From Chloroflexota bacterium (lineage in GTDB: Bacteria > Chloroflexota > Chloroflexia > Thermomicrobiales > UBA6265): a DNA stretch of 22,438 nt. Where the stretch lies: positions 1-22,438 of the forward strand of contig JAFAEX010000117.1 in assembly GCA_023423795.1 (NCBI GenBank). The letters run 5' to 3'. Made by a program: the position numbers and the translations under genes. Within the stretch, counting starts at the first letter, position 1, and the number at the start of each line of letters is the position of its first letter. A model generated the notes under the pieces. The model was given only the letters and a program-made list of their open reading frames with translations. It was not told where the DNA came from and searched no databases. Shown piece after piece: positions 1 to 7,716 of this stretch.

Positions 1-264
1 AGGGGCGCGATTCATCGCGCCCGCCCCGCCGATGCCCATGTTCAGTACCGGAGGGACTTCGTATTCGTAGCCCGGGACTTCAGCCTCGGGCGGACGGCGA
101 AGGCCTCCGCATCGGCTCCGTCACGGCCGTCGCACCAAGAAAAGGGGCGAGAGCACAAGGCGGTGCCGATCGGCCCTTTTCGTGCGAAAGATCCGGGTGT
201 GACGCATACCGGAAGCCGAGCGTTCGCCTTGAACGCCGGACCGGCGGTACGTCATCATCGCGCC
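1..264. other. Non-coding left edge with two hairpins
   Basis: I find no convincing gene here. A 7-bp hairpin (GGCGCGA, loop TTCA, TCGCGCC) lies at 4-21 and may be the terminator of a gene left of the window. A second, longer inverted repeat pairs 131-146 with 174-186: the arms are CGCAC and GAAAAGGG against CCCTTTTC and GTGCG, with a 3-nt bulge at 136-138 and a loop of about 27 nt. It could be a terminator or a leader structure in front of the gene starting at 265. Neither role is proven. Confidence 0.5.
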
Positions 265-981
265 ATGCACGCCGCCGACGCCGACCGCTTCCCGTTCGAT
301 TCCACCGTGAGCGGCCCGGCCGAGGAGCCGAGCCGCCCCGGCAAGCGCGTCCGCGGCCCGATCCGGCGGCGGCGCTCCGCGTGGGGCGAGGCGTGGCGGT
401 GGCTGCTCACCGGCATCGTGTTCGCCATGCTGGCGGTGGGGATCGGCGGTGCGCTGCTGGTCGCCGCGGTGTGGCGGCAGGCGCGCACCGACCAGGCGCA
501 ACCGGCGGATGCGATCGTCGTCCTCGGCACCGCCCAGTGGAACGGCTACCCTGGCCCGGTGCTGCGGGCGCGCCTCGACCACGCGCTGGACCTCTACCGG
601 CAGGGGCTGGCCCCGCTGTTGGTCGTCACCGGCGGCCGGATGCCGGGCGACGAGTTCACCGAAGCCGAGGCGGCGCGCGCCTACCTGATCGAACAGGGGG
701 TGCCGCCGGAGGCGATCCTGCTGGAAAACGAGGGGCGCAACTCCTGGGAGAGCATGCGGGGCGTGCGCGACATCACGGCCGGCGCGGGCATCGGGCGCTT
801 GCTGCTGGTCAGCGACGGCTTCCACCTCTTCCGGCTGAAACTGATGGCCCGCGACCTCGGGCTGGACGCCGCCGCCTCCCCCGCCACCGGCAGCCCGATC
901 CGCCCCGGCAGCGGCGGCGAGTTTGGCTACATGGTGCGGGAAGCCGCCGGCGTGATCGAGCAGGTGCTGCGCCGCGGGTAA
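265..981 (+). CDS. YdcF/SanA/ElyC-like DUF218 membrane-anchored protein
   Basis: A 238-aa protein. Residues 1-40 are a basic, Arg/Pro-rich cytoplasmic tail. Residues about 46-69 form one membrane segment (WLLTGIVFAMLAVGIGG...). Residues 82-236 are a DUF218 domain: ADAIVVLGTAQWNG at 81-94 is the typical first strand and loop, LLVVTGG at 118-124 the second, then an acidic E/N patch (LLENEGRNSWESM, 152-164) and LLLVSDGFHLFR at 179-190. Family members such as SanA and ElyC are linked to envelope or peptidoglycan precursor homeostasis, but the reaction is unknown for most, so only a role at the membrane is inferred. The ATG at 265 is chosen because upstream codons give low-complexity sequence unlike the family; no strong ribosome site is visible, and a GTG at 307 is an alternative. 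It appears to be monocistronic. Confidence 0.85.
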   Translation: MHAADADRFPFDSTVSGPAEEPSRPGKRVRGPIRRRRSAWGEAWRWLLTGIVFAMLAVGIGGALLVAAVWRQARTDQAQPADAIVVLGTAQWNGYPGPVLRARLDHALDLYRQGLAPLLVVTGGRMPGDEFTEAEAARAYLIEQGVPPEAILLENEGRNSWESMRGVRDITAGAGIGRLLLVSDGFHLFRLKLMARDLGLDAAASPATGSPIRPGSGGEFGYMVREAAGVIEQVLRRG

Positions 982-1354
982 CCGCCGCGCCACTTCGCAC
1001 CGCCTGTGCAGGGCCGTTGGCGTTCGCGTGACGAGTCCATGATCTCGGCACGTTACTGCCGCCGCGTGCGTCCCGTTCGTGGCGGTGGCGTTTGCCGCGA
1101 CAAGCGGCAGCCCTGGGTCCGCCTATCCCGATACCGGCTCACCTGTCCGGTTCGATCCGGGATGCCAATTCCGCATTGACAACCCTTGTATCGCTGCGTA
1201 TCATCCGCCGACTACACGCGCGAAACGAAACGCGATTCGTGTCGGCGCATCCGGCGCGCGAGATGACGCGGCGCGCGGCAGCCTACGGGCTGTCCGCCCG
1301 GTTCCCGTGCGCCCGAGTCGCCGTCACGGTCTTGGGCAGCAAGGAGACCGGATC
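982..1354. other. Intergenic region upstream of the subtilase gene
   Basis: No gene is supported in these 373 bases. The only clear signal is the promoter at 1176-1204, which leaves a leader of roughly 145 nt before the GTG start at 1355. A sequence resembling a tRNA T-arm near 1148 lacks the rest of a tRNA. Confidence 0.6.
1176..1204 (+). promoter_or_regulatory. Sigma-70-type promoter of the subtilase/GNAT pair
   Basis: A perfect -35 box TTGACA at 1176-1181 is followed by a 17-nt spacer and the -10 box TATCAT at 1199-1204 (five of six matches to TATAAT). It is the best housekeeping-type promoter I found in the window. Transcription would start near 1211. Confidence 0.75.
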
Positions 1355-3376
1355 GTGCGGAAGCGATTCGCCGCGGTGCTTGCGGTGCTGTTCTCCGTCA
1401 ACCTGGCGCTGTTGCCGGTCGTCGATGCCGCCCGTCCGCTGGACCCCGACCCGGCGCGCGCGACCGAGACCTCCTCGGCGGCAGCACCGGCCGCCGCGAA
1501 ACGGGACGATGGCAAGCGGGACAAGGGCGACCGAAACAAGCGCCGCAAGGACAAGGGTCGGAACGGCAAGCAAAACGGATCCCCGACGGTCCGGACGAAC
1601 GTTCCCGAAATCTCCTCCGGCGTCGTCAGGGAGCCGGCCGGGCGCATGACCACGGCGGCGGCGCGGGGCGACCGCTACATCGTCGTATTCCGGAACGAGA
1701 ACACCGACAGCCAGGCGGTCCTCGACGAACTCATGGCCGCGACGCCGGGCATCGTGCCGACGCACGTCTATGGGTACCTGCTTTCGGGGTTCGCCGCGTA
1801 CCTGACGCCGGACGCGAAGCAGGCGATCGAGCGCGATTCGCGCGTGGCGAGTGTCGAGCCTGACGTCGAATTCGAACTGATCGATCCCCTCCCCACGAGC
1901 GGAAAGGCGCGGGCCGCGCGCTCGGGCGCACAATCGCTCGCCACGGAGCAAACCATCCCGATCGGCATCACCCGCATCGGGGCGACGAGGAACTCGACCG
2001 CGAAGATCGACGGCGTCGATGAGCGGGTCGATGCCGACATCGCCATCATCGACACCGGCGTCGATCTCGATCATCCGGACCTGAACGTCTTCGCCCGCGT
2101 TGATTGCACGCCCAGTCCGCAAGTTCCGGGCAACGATCTCCAGGGCCACGGCACCCACGTCGCCGGAACCGCGGCAGCGAAGGACAATGGCATCGGCGTT
2201 GTCGGTGTTGCGCCAGGCGCGCGCATCTGGGCGTATCGCGTCTCCGACGACTCGGGAGCCATCTGGGGGAGTTACTTCATCGCTTGCATGTCGAGCGCAG
2301 CCTACTACTCGACTCACCCATTTGAAGGCCAGACAATCGATGTGGCGAACGTCAGCCTGGGATTCAAGACAATCGCCGACGGAGCGTGCGCGTCCAACAC
2401 GTTCCACCAGTCTGTGTGCGATGCCGTTGCGGCCGGTTTGACGGTCGTCGTCTCCGCGGGTAACGACACGATAGACGCCCACGGCCAGTCACCCGCCACG
2501 TTCGACGAAGTCATCACCGTATCCAATATGGCCGACAACGACGGCAAACCGGGCGGTGTTGGCGGCAACTTCGCCTATCGATGCTACACCGGTGACGAAT
2601 TCGACGACGCGATCGCCTCGTCAAGCAACTTCGGGGCGGATGTCGATATCGCGGCTCCGGGAGTGGATGTCCTGTCCACCTACCCGACGGATCGAACGCA
2701 CGCATGTTCGCCGGCCGCCGGCTACACCTACCTTTCCGGCACCTCGATGGCGTCCCCCCACGTCGCGGGCGCCGCGGCGCTCATCAAGGCCAGGAATCCG
2801 TCCTACACACCCGCCGAGGTGAAGAAGGCGCTCCTCGACACCCGCCACGACGTCCCCCTGGCCCGCGACCCCGATGGCATCAACGAAGGCATCCTCTACG
2901 TGGGGCCGCAGGACACCGGTCGCCCGAGCGTCTCCATCCCCAGGATCGGCGGCGGCGCCGGCAACGGGGTGACGGTCAACGCGTCCGATGCCGGTTCGGG
3001 CATCAACCGCGTGGAACTCGGCTACTGCCCGGCGCCGAAGAAGCCGAAAATGAAGAAGGGCAAGAAGCCGAAGAAGCCGAAGCAGTGCGAGTTTTATCGG
3101 GCGCGGAAGATCGGCGTAGACCCGCTTGCGCCATTCGAGTTCGTCTGGAATCCGCTCCCGAAGCCGGGGTCCTACGTGCTCATCGCGTGGGCGCTCGACG
3201 GCAGCGGCAACGGCCAGGTCGCCCGCGTCCCCGTGACCGTGAAGGCCGGGAAAAGAGCCGTGAAGCGCGCGGCGGGACCCACGGCCAACGACGCCACGGC
3301 CGAGCAGCGCGACAATGGCGACGACGGCATTTCCGCGCACGATCCTCCCACGACGGACGGCGACGACGCGGCATGA
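1355..3376 (+). CDS. Secreted subtilisin-like serine protease (S8) with I9 propeptide
   Basis: A 673-aa endopeptidase acting outside the cell. Residues 1-26 are a signal peptide (basic start, hydrophobic core, likely cut after VVDA). Residues 48-75 are a Lys/Arg/Asp-rich linker. Residues 105-175 are an inhibitor-I9 propeptide (DRYIVVF...SVEPDVEFEL). The catalytic domain spans about 225-515, with the triad Asp233 (IIDTGVDLDH), His265 (GHGTHVAG) and Ser464 (GTSMASPHVAG), and the oxyanion Asn370 (SAGN). The tail (520-632) looks like an Ig-like beta domain and carries a lysine-rich insertion, KKPKMKKGKKPKKPK, at 562-576. The GTG at 1355 is preferred because AAGGAG lies 8 nt upstream and the signal peptide begins there; the reading frame extends further upstream without coding character. 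The stop overlaps an ATG, but the next gene probably starts 15 nt downstream. Confidence 0.93.
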   Translation: MRKRFAAVLAVLFSVNLALLPVVDAARPLDPDPARATETSSAAAPAAAKRDDGKRDKGDRNKRRKDKGRNGKQNGSPTVRTNVPEISSGVVREPAGRMTTAAARGDRYIVVFRNENTDSQAVLDELMAATPGIVPTHVYGYLLSGFAAYLTPDAKQAIERDSRVASVEPDVEFELIDPLPTSGKARAARSGAQSLATEQTIPIGITRIGATRNSTAKIDGVDERVDADIAIIDTGVDLDHPDLNVFARVDCTPSPQVPGNDLQGHGTHVAGTAAAKDNGIGVVGVAPGARIWAYRVSDDSGAIWGSYFIACMSSAAYYSTHPFEGQTIDVANVSLGFKTIADGACASNTFHQSVCDAVAAGLTVVVSAGNDTIDAHGQSPATFDEVITVSNMADNDGKPGGVGGNFAYRCYTGDEFDDAIASSSNFGADVDIAAPGVDVLSTYPTDRTHACSPAAGYTYLSGTSMASPHVAGAAALIKARNPSYTPAEVKKALLDTRHDVPLARDPDGINEGILYVGPQDTGRPSVSIPRIGGGAGNGVTVNASDAGSGINRVELGYCPAPKKPKMKKGKKPKKPKQCEFYRARKIGVDPLAPFEFVWNPLPKPGSYVLIAWALDGSGNGQVARVPVTVKAGKRAVKRAAGPTANDATAEQRDNGDDGISAHDPPTTDGDDAA

Positions 3377-3390
3377 GACGGGAGCTGACG

Positions 3391-3981
3391 ATGCAACCCG
3401 GTCCGGAACGCGCACCCGCCGAACCGGACCGGGTCATGCGTCCCACACCGCGCGCCGCCGACCGCGAACCGGCAGAGCGCGGCGGCACGCGCAACGAGGC
3501 GGAGCCGACCATCGCGTTCCGCCCGTGGACGCCGGCCGACCGCGCCGTCTGCCTCGCGCTGCTGGACGCCAACAGCCCGCGCTTCTTCGGCGCGCGCGAC
3601 CGGGTGGAGTACCTCGCGTTCCTCGCCAACCCGTACCGCCCCTACTGGGTGATGCTGGACCCGGACGGCGCGGTCGTGGGCTGCGGCGGCGCGGCGATCG
3701 ACCGCGCGAACCGGGTCGGCTACCTCACCTACGGCATGGTCCACCCGGACCGCCACGGGCAGGGGCTCGGCACGCGGCTGACCGCCTTCCGGCTGCGCTG
3801 GCTGGCCGCGCAGCCGGGCATCGACCGGGTGCTGATCGACACCAGCAACGAAACCGAGGGGTTCTACGCCCGCTTCGGGTTCCGCACGCTGCGCGTCATC
3901 CCGGATTCCTACGCCCCCAGCCTGCACGAACACGACATGGAGCTGGTGCTGGACGATGCCCGGCGGGCCTTGCTGGCGTAA
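3391..3981 (+). CDS. GNAT-family N-acetyltransferase
   Basis: A 196-aa acetyl-CoA-dependent acetyltransferase of unknown substrate. Residues 1-38 are a hydrophilic, disordered lead. The GNAT fold covers about 40-188: FRPWTPADRAVCLALLD forms strand 1/helix 1, VVGCGGAAID (95-104) and GYLTYGMVHPD (110-120) the central strands, RHGQGLGTRL (121-130) is the Q/RxxGxG/A pyrophosphate-binding loop, and YARFGFRTLR (159-168) the usual C-terminal motif. GGGAG, 6 nt before the ATG at 3391, decides the start; an ATG at 3373 would overlap the protease stop as ATGA but lacks such a site. The gene probably shares the protease transcript. It converges with the membrane protein ending at 4002, leaving only 20 nt and no clear terminator. 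Confidence 0.88.
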   Translation: MQPGPERAPAEPDRVMRPTPRAADREPAERGGTRNEAEPTIAFRPWTPADRAVCLALLDANSPRFFGARDRVEYLAFLANPYRPYWVMLDPDGAVVGCGGAAIDRANRVGYLTYGMVHPDRHGQGLGTRLTAFRLRWLAAQPGIDRVLIDTSNETEGFYARFGFRTLRVIPDSYAPSLHEHDMELVLDDARRALLA

Positions 3982-4001
3982 ACGAGCGGTGCGCCGAGGG
4001 G

Positions 4002-5078
4002 TCAGGTCGCCGCGCCCGGCGTGCCCGCGACTCCGAACCGGCGCTCCAGCCACGGGCGGGCGTACCGCTGGTACCCCACCGCCGACAGCACCACGAGCAA
4101 CCCGGCCAACGCCAGCCCGAAGGTGAACCCGAGCGACCCGCCGAACGTGTCGAACGCCAGTTTCGCGACGTAGGCGTAGCAGCCGAGCGCCCCGAAGGCG
4201 AGGAAGATCCGCGACTGCAACCAGACGCTGGCCACCACGACCCCGAGGTAGATCGCGAAGAACAGCAACCCGAGCCACCCGCCGTCGTCGAGCGCCAGCG
4301 CCCCGAGGTTGCCCAGTGCCACCGCGTGCCCGAACCCGTAGAGCCATGGGCTCCAATCGCGGTCGCCGCTCCGACGCTGCAGCACGACGCCGACGGCGAC
4401 CATCACCGCCCCGACGAACGCCCCGACGATCCACTCCGGCCGGTCCCAGGCGTCGTCGGTCCCGACCACCGCCCGCGTCAGGTCCATCGACAGGTACCAG
4501 CCCCAGAAGCCGATCAGCAGCGTCAGCAGCGGAAAGCGAATCCACCAGGCGGCGACGGCGGCGGCGGCGATGCTGGCGATTTCCACCGCCAGCCAGTTGC
4601 CGTTTATCGTCCGGTAGAAGTCCCGGTACTCGTCCGCGCCGGCGGAATCCGGCCACCAGCCGGCCGCGCGCAAGATCGTGTAGGCGGCCAGCGGCACGAC
4701 GCCGACCCCGGCGAAGACCAGCAAGTTGCCGCCCAATAGGTATCCGGCCCGCCGCAGCACCGCGCCGATGCCCAGCAGCACGGCGACCGTGCCGCACGCG
4801 ACCGCCAGTTGCCCGCCCCAGCCCATGCCGTCCCACTGCAGGCCGACAAAGATGGTATAGGCCAGCAGGATCATGAACGCGCCGAAGTAGTAAGCGATAG
4901 TGACGAGGCTGAGCCCCGCCTGCCGGGCGGGCGGGCGTCCCTCCGCCGCGGCGCCGGGGGATGCGACGCCCAGATCCTCGCGAAGCGCCCGAGCCTGGTC
5001 CGGCTGGATCAGGCCGCGCGCGACCCAGCGGTCGAGGTCGGCCAAGGAGAACCTGGGGATATTCTCGACATCGGCCAC
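4002..5078 (-). CDS. Multi-pass membrane protein, DUF2157-like
   Basis: A 358-aa integral membrane protein. Residues 1-50 are a soluble N-terminal module (IPRFSLADLDRWVARGLIQPDQARAL) of the kind seen before the membrane part of DUF2157-type proteins, where a short helical domain reads like a helix-turn-helix. About nine to ten hydrophobic segments follow from residue 57 to 335 (for example 60-80, 92-108, 114-138, 163-200, 215-233, 268-286, 291-306 and 315-335). The function of the family is unknown. The GTG at 5078 is selected by a full AGGAGG (5085-5090) with about 6 nt spacing; the frame stays open upstream to 5348, but that part is Pro/Arg/Gly-rich with no family likeness. It diverges from the Cys-rich gene at 5468. 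Confidence 0.75.
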   Translation of the reverse strand: MADVENIPRFSLADLDRWVARGLIQPDQARALREDLGVASPGAAAEGRPPARQAGLSLVTIAYYFGAFMILLAYTIFVGLQWDGMGWGGQLAVACGTVAVLLGIGAVLRRAGYLLGGNLLVFAGVGVVPLAAYTILRAAGWWPDSAGADEYRDFYRTINGNWLAVEIASIAAAAVAAWWIRFPLLTLLIGFWGWYLSMDLTRAVVGTDDAWDRPEWIVGAFVGAVMVAVGVVLQRRSGDRDWSPWLYGFGHAVALGNLGALALDDGGWLGLLFFAIYLGVVVASVWLQSRIFLAFGALGCYAYVAKLAFDTFGGSLGFTFGLALAGLLVVLSAVGYQRYARPWLERRFGVAGTPGAAT

Positions 5079-5467
5079 AGCGATCCTCCTGGCGACGGCG
5101 CCGATCCCTGCAAACCCCCGCGGCGTCCGCGCCGTGGCGGGCTCGCGGCAGGCATCCCCATTCTTCTCGGGCGCGGCGACGGGCGAATCCCCCATCCTGC
5201 GGAATTCGAGCACCGGCTCCCGTCCACGCCCGCGGCAGGCTCCGCCGGGTGACGGAGGCCGCGCGACACCCCGGCATCGCCCCGCCGCCGGAACCGGAGA
5301 ATCCGTGGCGGCCGGATTCGATCTTCCCAACGCCAGAATCTGGCGCAATTGTGGGATGTGCGCCGCGCAGTCGCCCCTTTACCCTTCGGCCAGCGACGAT
5401 CGAGGGCAGCGATCCGGCATCGGATCGCCGTGACACGCCGCGACGCGGCAGGGAATCGGAGGAACGG
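5079..5467. other. Divergent intergenic region (389 nt) with a palindrome
   Basis: This separates the membrane protein gene (minus) from the Cys-rich gene (plus), so it should hold promoters for both. I see no convincing -35/-10 pair. The clearest element is a 15-bp palindrome at 5331-5345 (CGCCAGA, central A, TCTGGCG), which has the size of a regulator binding site. Confidence 0.5.
5331..5345. promoter_or_regulatory. Palindrome, candidate operator
   Basis: Perfect 7-bp half-sites CGCCAGA and TCTGGCG flank one base, 123 nt before the Cys-rich gene and 253 nt before the membrane protein gene. The position in a divergent promoter region suggests a dimeric regulator site; this is an inference from symmetry only. 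Confidence 0.3.
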
Positions 5468-5908
5468 ATGGACGGTACCCGGTTCGATGGACTGGCGCGG
5501 CTGCTCGGGCGCGCCACCAGCCGCCGCGGCGGCATCGCGGCGGCGGCGGCCGCTTTGGCCGGGGCGGCCGTCCCGGCGCTCGCCGGCGCAGCGAACGAGG
5601 ACGGCGCAAGCGCCGAGCAGTGCCTGCGCGTCGGCCAGCGCTGCGGCAAGAAGTCCGGCAAGAACGGCGGCCCCTGCAAGCGCTGCTGCTCCCGCTACTG
5701 GACCAAGGGCGACAAGCGAAAGCGCTGCACCTGCAAACCGGACGGCATGGCCTGCAACAACTCCAGCCAGTGCTGCGCCGGCATCTGCGACCCCGCGACC
5801 GGGACCTGCGGTCAGGCGTGCGTGGAAGCCGGCGGGTCATGCACCAGCAGCGACCAGTGCTGCGATGAGTTCGCCGTGTGCGAAGGCGGCAGCTGCCTCC
5901 TCAATTAA
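5468..5908 (+). CDS. Small secreted protein with 18 cysteines
   Basis: A 146-aa exported protein. Residues 1-42 look like a Tat-type signal: SRRGG at 18-22, then an Ala-rich hydrophobic stretch ending near AGAA. The mature part (about 43-146) holds 18 cysteines, including three CC pairs (73-74, 102-103, 131-132), and reads as three repeated units of the form C-x(6)-C...CC...C. An even cysteine count and the CC spacing suggest a compact disulfide-knotted fold like toxin or Dickkopf-type cysteine-rich domains. Such short proteins, often with an MDxxRFDxL start, are a recurring style in Thermomicrobiales, and their function is unknown to me. GGAGG at 5458-5462, 5 nt before the ATG, fixes the start. 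A strong hairpin terminator follows at 5965. Confidence 0.82.
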   Translation: MDGTRFDGLARLLGRATSRRGGIAAAAAALAGAAVPALAGAANEDGASAEQCLRVGQRCGKKSGKNGGPCKRCCSRYWTKGDKRKRCTCKPDGMACNNSSQCCAGICDPATGTCGQACVEAGGSCTSSDQCCDEFAVCEGGSCLLN

Positions 5909-5964
5909 CGCGACCGGGCGCGGCCCGGCGGGCAATGCCCCGGTGCACAGGCCCATGAACGAAG

Positions 5965-5996
5965 ACGGGAGGAGGCGCAGTCGCGCCTCCTCCCGT
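5965..5996. terminator. Bidirectional hairpin between convergent genes
   Basis: A perfect 14-bp stem (5965-5978 against 5983-5996, built on GGGAGGAGGCGC) closes a 4-nt loop AGTC. It lies between the convergent genes ending at 5908 and 6089, so it can serve both. Neither side has a T tract, so the strength as an intrinsic terminator is uncertain. Confidence 0.65.
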
Positions 5997-6088
5997 TGCA
6001 TGTTCACCGGCGATCCGGGAACGACAGGCGATCCCGTTCCGCGACCTTGCCGCCAGCGCGCGTTGTCCGCGCCGCCGGCGCCGCCCGT

Positions 6089-6484
6089 TCAGGCCGGAAC
6101 GGGCGCGAGGAATCGGGCGACCGCCCCGCGCAGGTCGCCGATGGCGTAGGGCTTGAAGAGCACCCCGTCCGCCAGCCGGTCGATGCGCTCCCGGTCCTCC
6201 GCCACCGCGAAGGTCGCCGCGGAGACGAGCAGCACGGGGATGCGCGCGGTTTCGGGGACGGCGCGCAATCGTTCGAGGAACGGCATCGCCAGCGGCTCGC
6301 GGCCGAACCAGTAATCGACCACCAGCGCGTCCGGCGCAAGCCGCGCCACCTCCTGCGGGTCGAGGTTTGGCGCTTCGATGGCGGTCACCGTCCACCCCGA
6401 CCCGGTCAGGATGCGGGTGGCGAGGTCGCGGCTGGCGGGGTCATCGTCGATGAACAGCACGTGCGGCGGGCACGGATCGGCCAA
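6089..6484 (-). CDS. Stand-alone response-regulator receiver domain
   Basis: A 131-aa CheY-like protein with no output domain. The acidic triad is DDD at 13-15, the phospho-acceptor Asp57 lies in DALVVDYWFG, the switch Ser88 in VLLVSAATF and the conserved Lys111 in VLFKPYAIGDL. It would accept phosphate from a histidine kinase and act through protein contact; no kinase is encoded nearby. The start is a TTG at 6484, chosen because GAGGAGG lies about 6 nt upstream and the protein then begins directly before the first receiver strand (HVLFIDDD). The frame is open further upstream to 6715, but the extra residues look non-coding. Tyr58-Trp59 after the acceptor Asp is a little unusual. Confidence 0.87.
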   Translation of the reverse strand: MADPCPPHVLFIDDDPASRDLATRILTGSGWTVTAIEAPNLDPQEVARLAPDALVVDYWFGREPLAMPFLERLRAVPETARIPVLLVSAATFAVAEDRERIDRLADGVLFKPYAIGDLRGAVARFLAPVPA

Positions 6485-6772
6485 GCGCGTCCTCCTCGTT
6501 TCCTTACGCGATCTTCGGATTACTCCAACGCGAACCGGCGTCCGTAGTGCACGCCACGTGCCACACCGGTACGCCGGCGCCGGCCGTTCGCGCGCACGTT
6601 GCACGGCCGCCGTGCCCGGCAGGGAGAACCCCAAGCACCGGAACCCCGGCCTCATCCGTTGCCCTGCCAGCACCTCCGTCGGACCGACCTTGCCCGACGC
6701 GGTGGAATCCGTCAAGTGGATCGGCCGCGCGGCATCCGCTCGGCCGTCACCCGGCCCTGCGGTCGCGAGCGG

Positions 6773-7543
6773 TCAGGGCACCGGCGGTTCCGTATCCGGT
6801 TCCCGCCGCCCCTGACCGAACAGCCGCGACAGCAAGCCGGGCTTCTTCGGCGGTTTGGCCGCCTCTTCCAGCCGCCTGCGGACGGCGGGGTCCAGCGCCT
6901 TGCGGTTCGGCGCGGCGATCGCAGCCCCGGGCGGGTCGGCCTCGGGAACCTCGGGAACGATGGCGTCCAGCGCCTCGAACAACCCCAGCCCGCGCGCCTC
7001 CGCCCACTCCGCCGTTTGCAGCAGCAGCCCGTAGACGGCCACCGCGTCCATCTCGGCCTCGACCATCCGCCTCACCAGCCGGGTCTCGCGCTCCCGCAGC
7101 AGGGCGGCGAACTGCGGCACGAGGCGGGCCGGCACGAACGCGCCGCCCATCGAGCCGGACCCCAGATCGAGCCGGATCGGCATCGCGCGGGCCGAGGGCA
7201 CATCCAGCCCCGCCTCGCCGAACAGGCGCGACGGCGGGCGCATCAGCATGCCCACGCCGCGCTCGATCCGCGCCTCCAGCGCCGTCAGCGACGCCCCGGG
7301 CAGGTAGAACGTCGGCTGCGCGGTCGCCAGCACCTGGGCGAACCCGAGGCTGATCGCGTTCGCCCCGGCCTCGTCGCCGCGCCGCGCCTTTTCGTGCCCG
7401 GCCCGCGCCCTGGTCAGCACCCGCTCCGCCCACGCCGGGTCCCGCGGCGCAACGGCGGCCGGAGGTTCCTCGCCGCGCAACGCCAACACGTAGCGGCGCA
7501 GGATCTCGGGGTCGATCGGGTGGAGCGTCGATCCGTCGGTCAT
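6773..7543 (-). CDS. Conserved-looking protein of unknown function
   Basis: I do not recognise a family for this 256-aa protein. It is soluble, without a signal peptide or membrane segment. The start MTDGSTLHPIDPEILRRYVLAL looks like a short helical region. The centre (60-150) is richer in conserved-looking blocks such as QPTFYLPGASLTALEARIE (76-94) and LDLGSGSMGGAFVPARL (125-141). Residues 147-180 are a long charged helix (LLRERETRLVRRMVEAEMD). The tail (225-256) is Lys/Arg/Pro-rich and ends LLSRLFGQGRR. Coding is supported by frame-consistent codon use and absence of stops. ATG 7543 or ATG 7555 (four codons longer) can start it; neither has a clear ribosome site. A heptamer repeat element separates it from the oxidoreductase upstream. 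Confidence 0.65.
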   Translation of the reverse strand: MTDGSTLHPIDPEILRRYVLALRGEEPPAAVAPRDPAWAERVLTRARAGHEKARRGDEAGANAISLGFAQVLATAQPTFYLPGASLTALEARIERGVGMLMRPPSRLFGEAGLDVPSARAMPIRLDLGSGSMGGAFVPARLVPQFAALLRERETRLVRRMVEAEMDAVAVYGLLLQTAEWAEARGLGLFEALDAIVPEVPEADPPGAAIAAPNRKALDPAVRRRLEEAAKPPKKPGLLSRLFGQGRREPDTEPPVP

Positions 7544-7583
7544 CGGGCAAGCCATCCCGGGTGCTGACGTAGTGCCGCGTGCG

Positions 7584-7714
7584 GAGTGCCGAGTGCCGAG
7601 TGCCGAGTGCCGAGTGCCGAGTGCCACGGCGATGGTCGCGCCGAATCGCGATCGTGGCAAGCCGATCCGGTGGCGTCGTATCCCCTCGCACTCGGCACTC
7701 GGCACTCGGCACTC
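7584..7714. repeat. Inverted arrays of the heptamer GAGTGCC
   Basis: Six tandem copies of GAGTGCC (7584-7625) face about four copies of its complement, GGCACTC (7687-7714, first copy CGCACTC), across a roughly 61-nt centre. The right array ends two bases before the stop codon of the oxidoreductase at 7717. The arms could fold into a long hairpin. The same architecture recurs at 21258-21398. Confidence 0.9.
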
Positions 7715-7716
7715 GG

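Noticed and set aside
1145..1165. T-arm-like sequence CCGGTTCGATCCGG suggesting a tRNA 3' end
   Set aside because: The T-stem has a mismatch when the loop is set correctly, and no matching acceptor stem, D-arm or anticodon arm lies upstream.
3172..5679. Long minus-strand open frames across the GNAT and membrane-protein region
   Set aside because: The translations are Arg/Pro/Gly-rich shadows of the real genes on the other frames; long open frames are expected at this GC content.
7584..7714. CRISPR array
   Set aside because: The unit is 7 bp with no spacers between copies and the two sides are inverted, so it is a tandem/inverted repeat.
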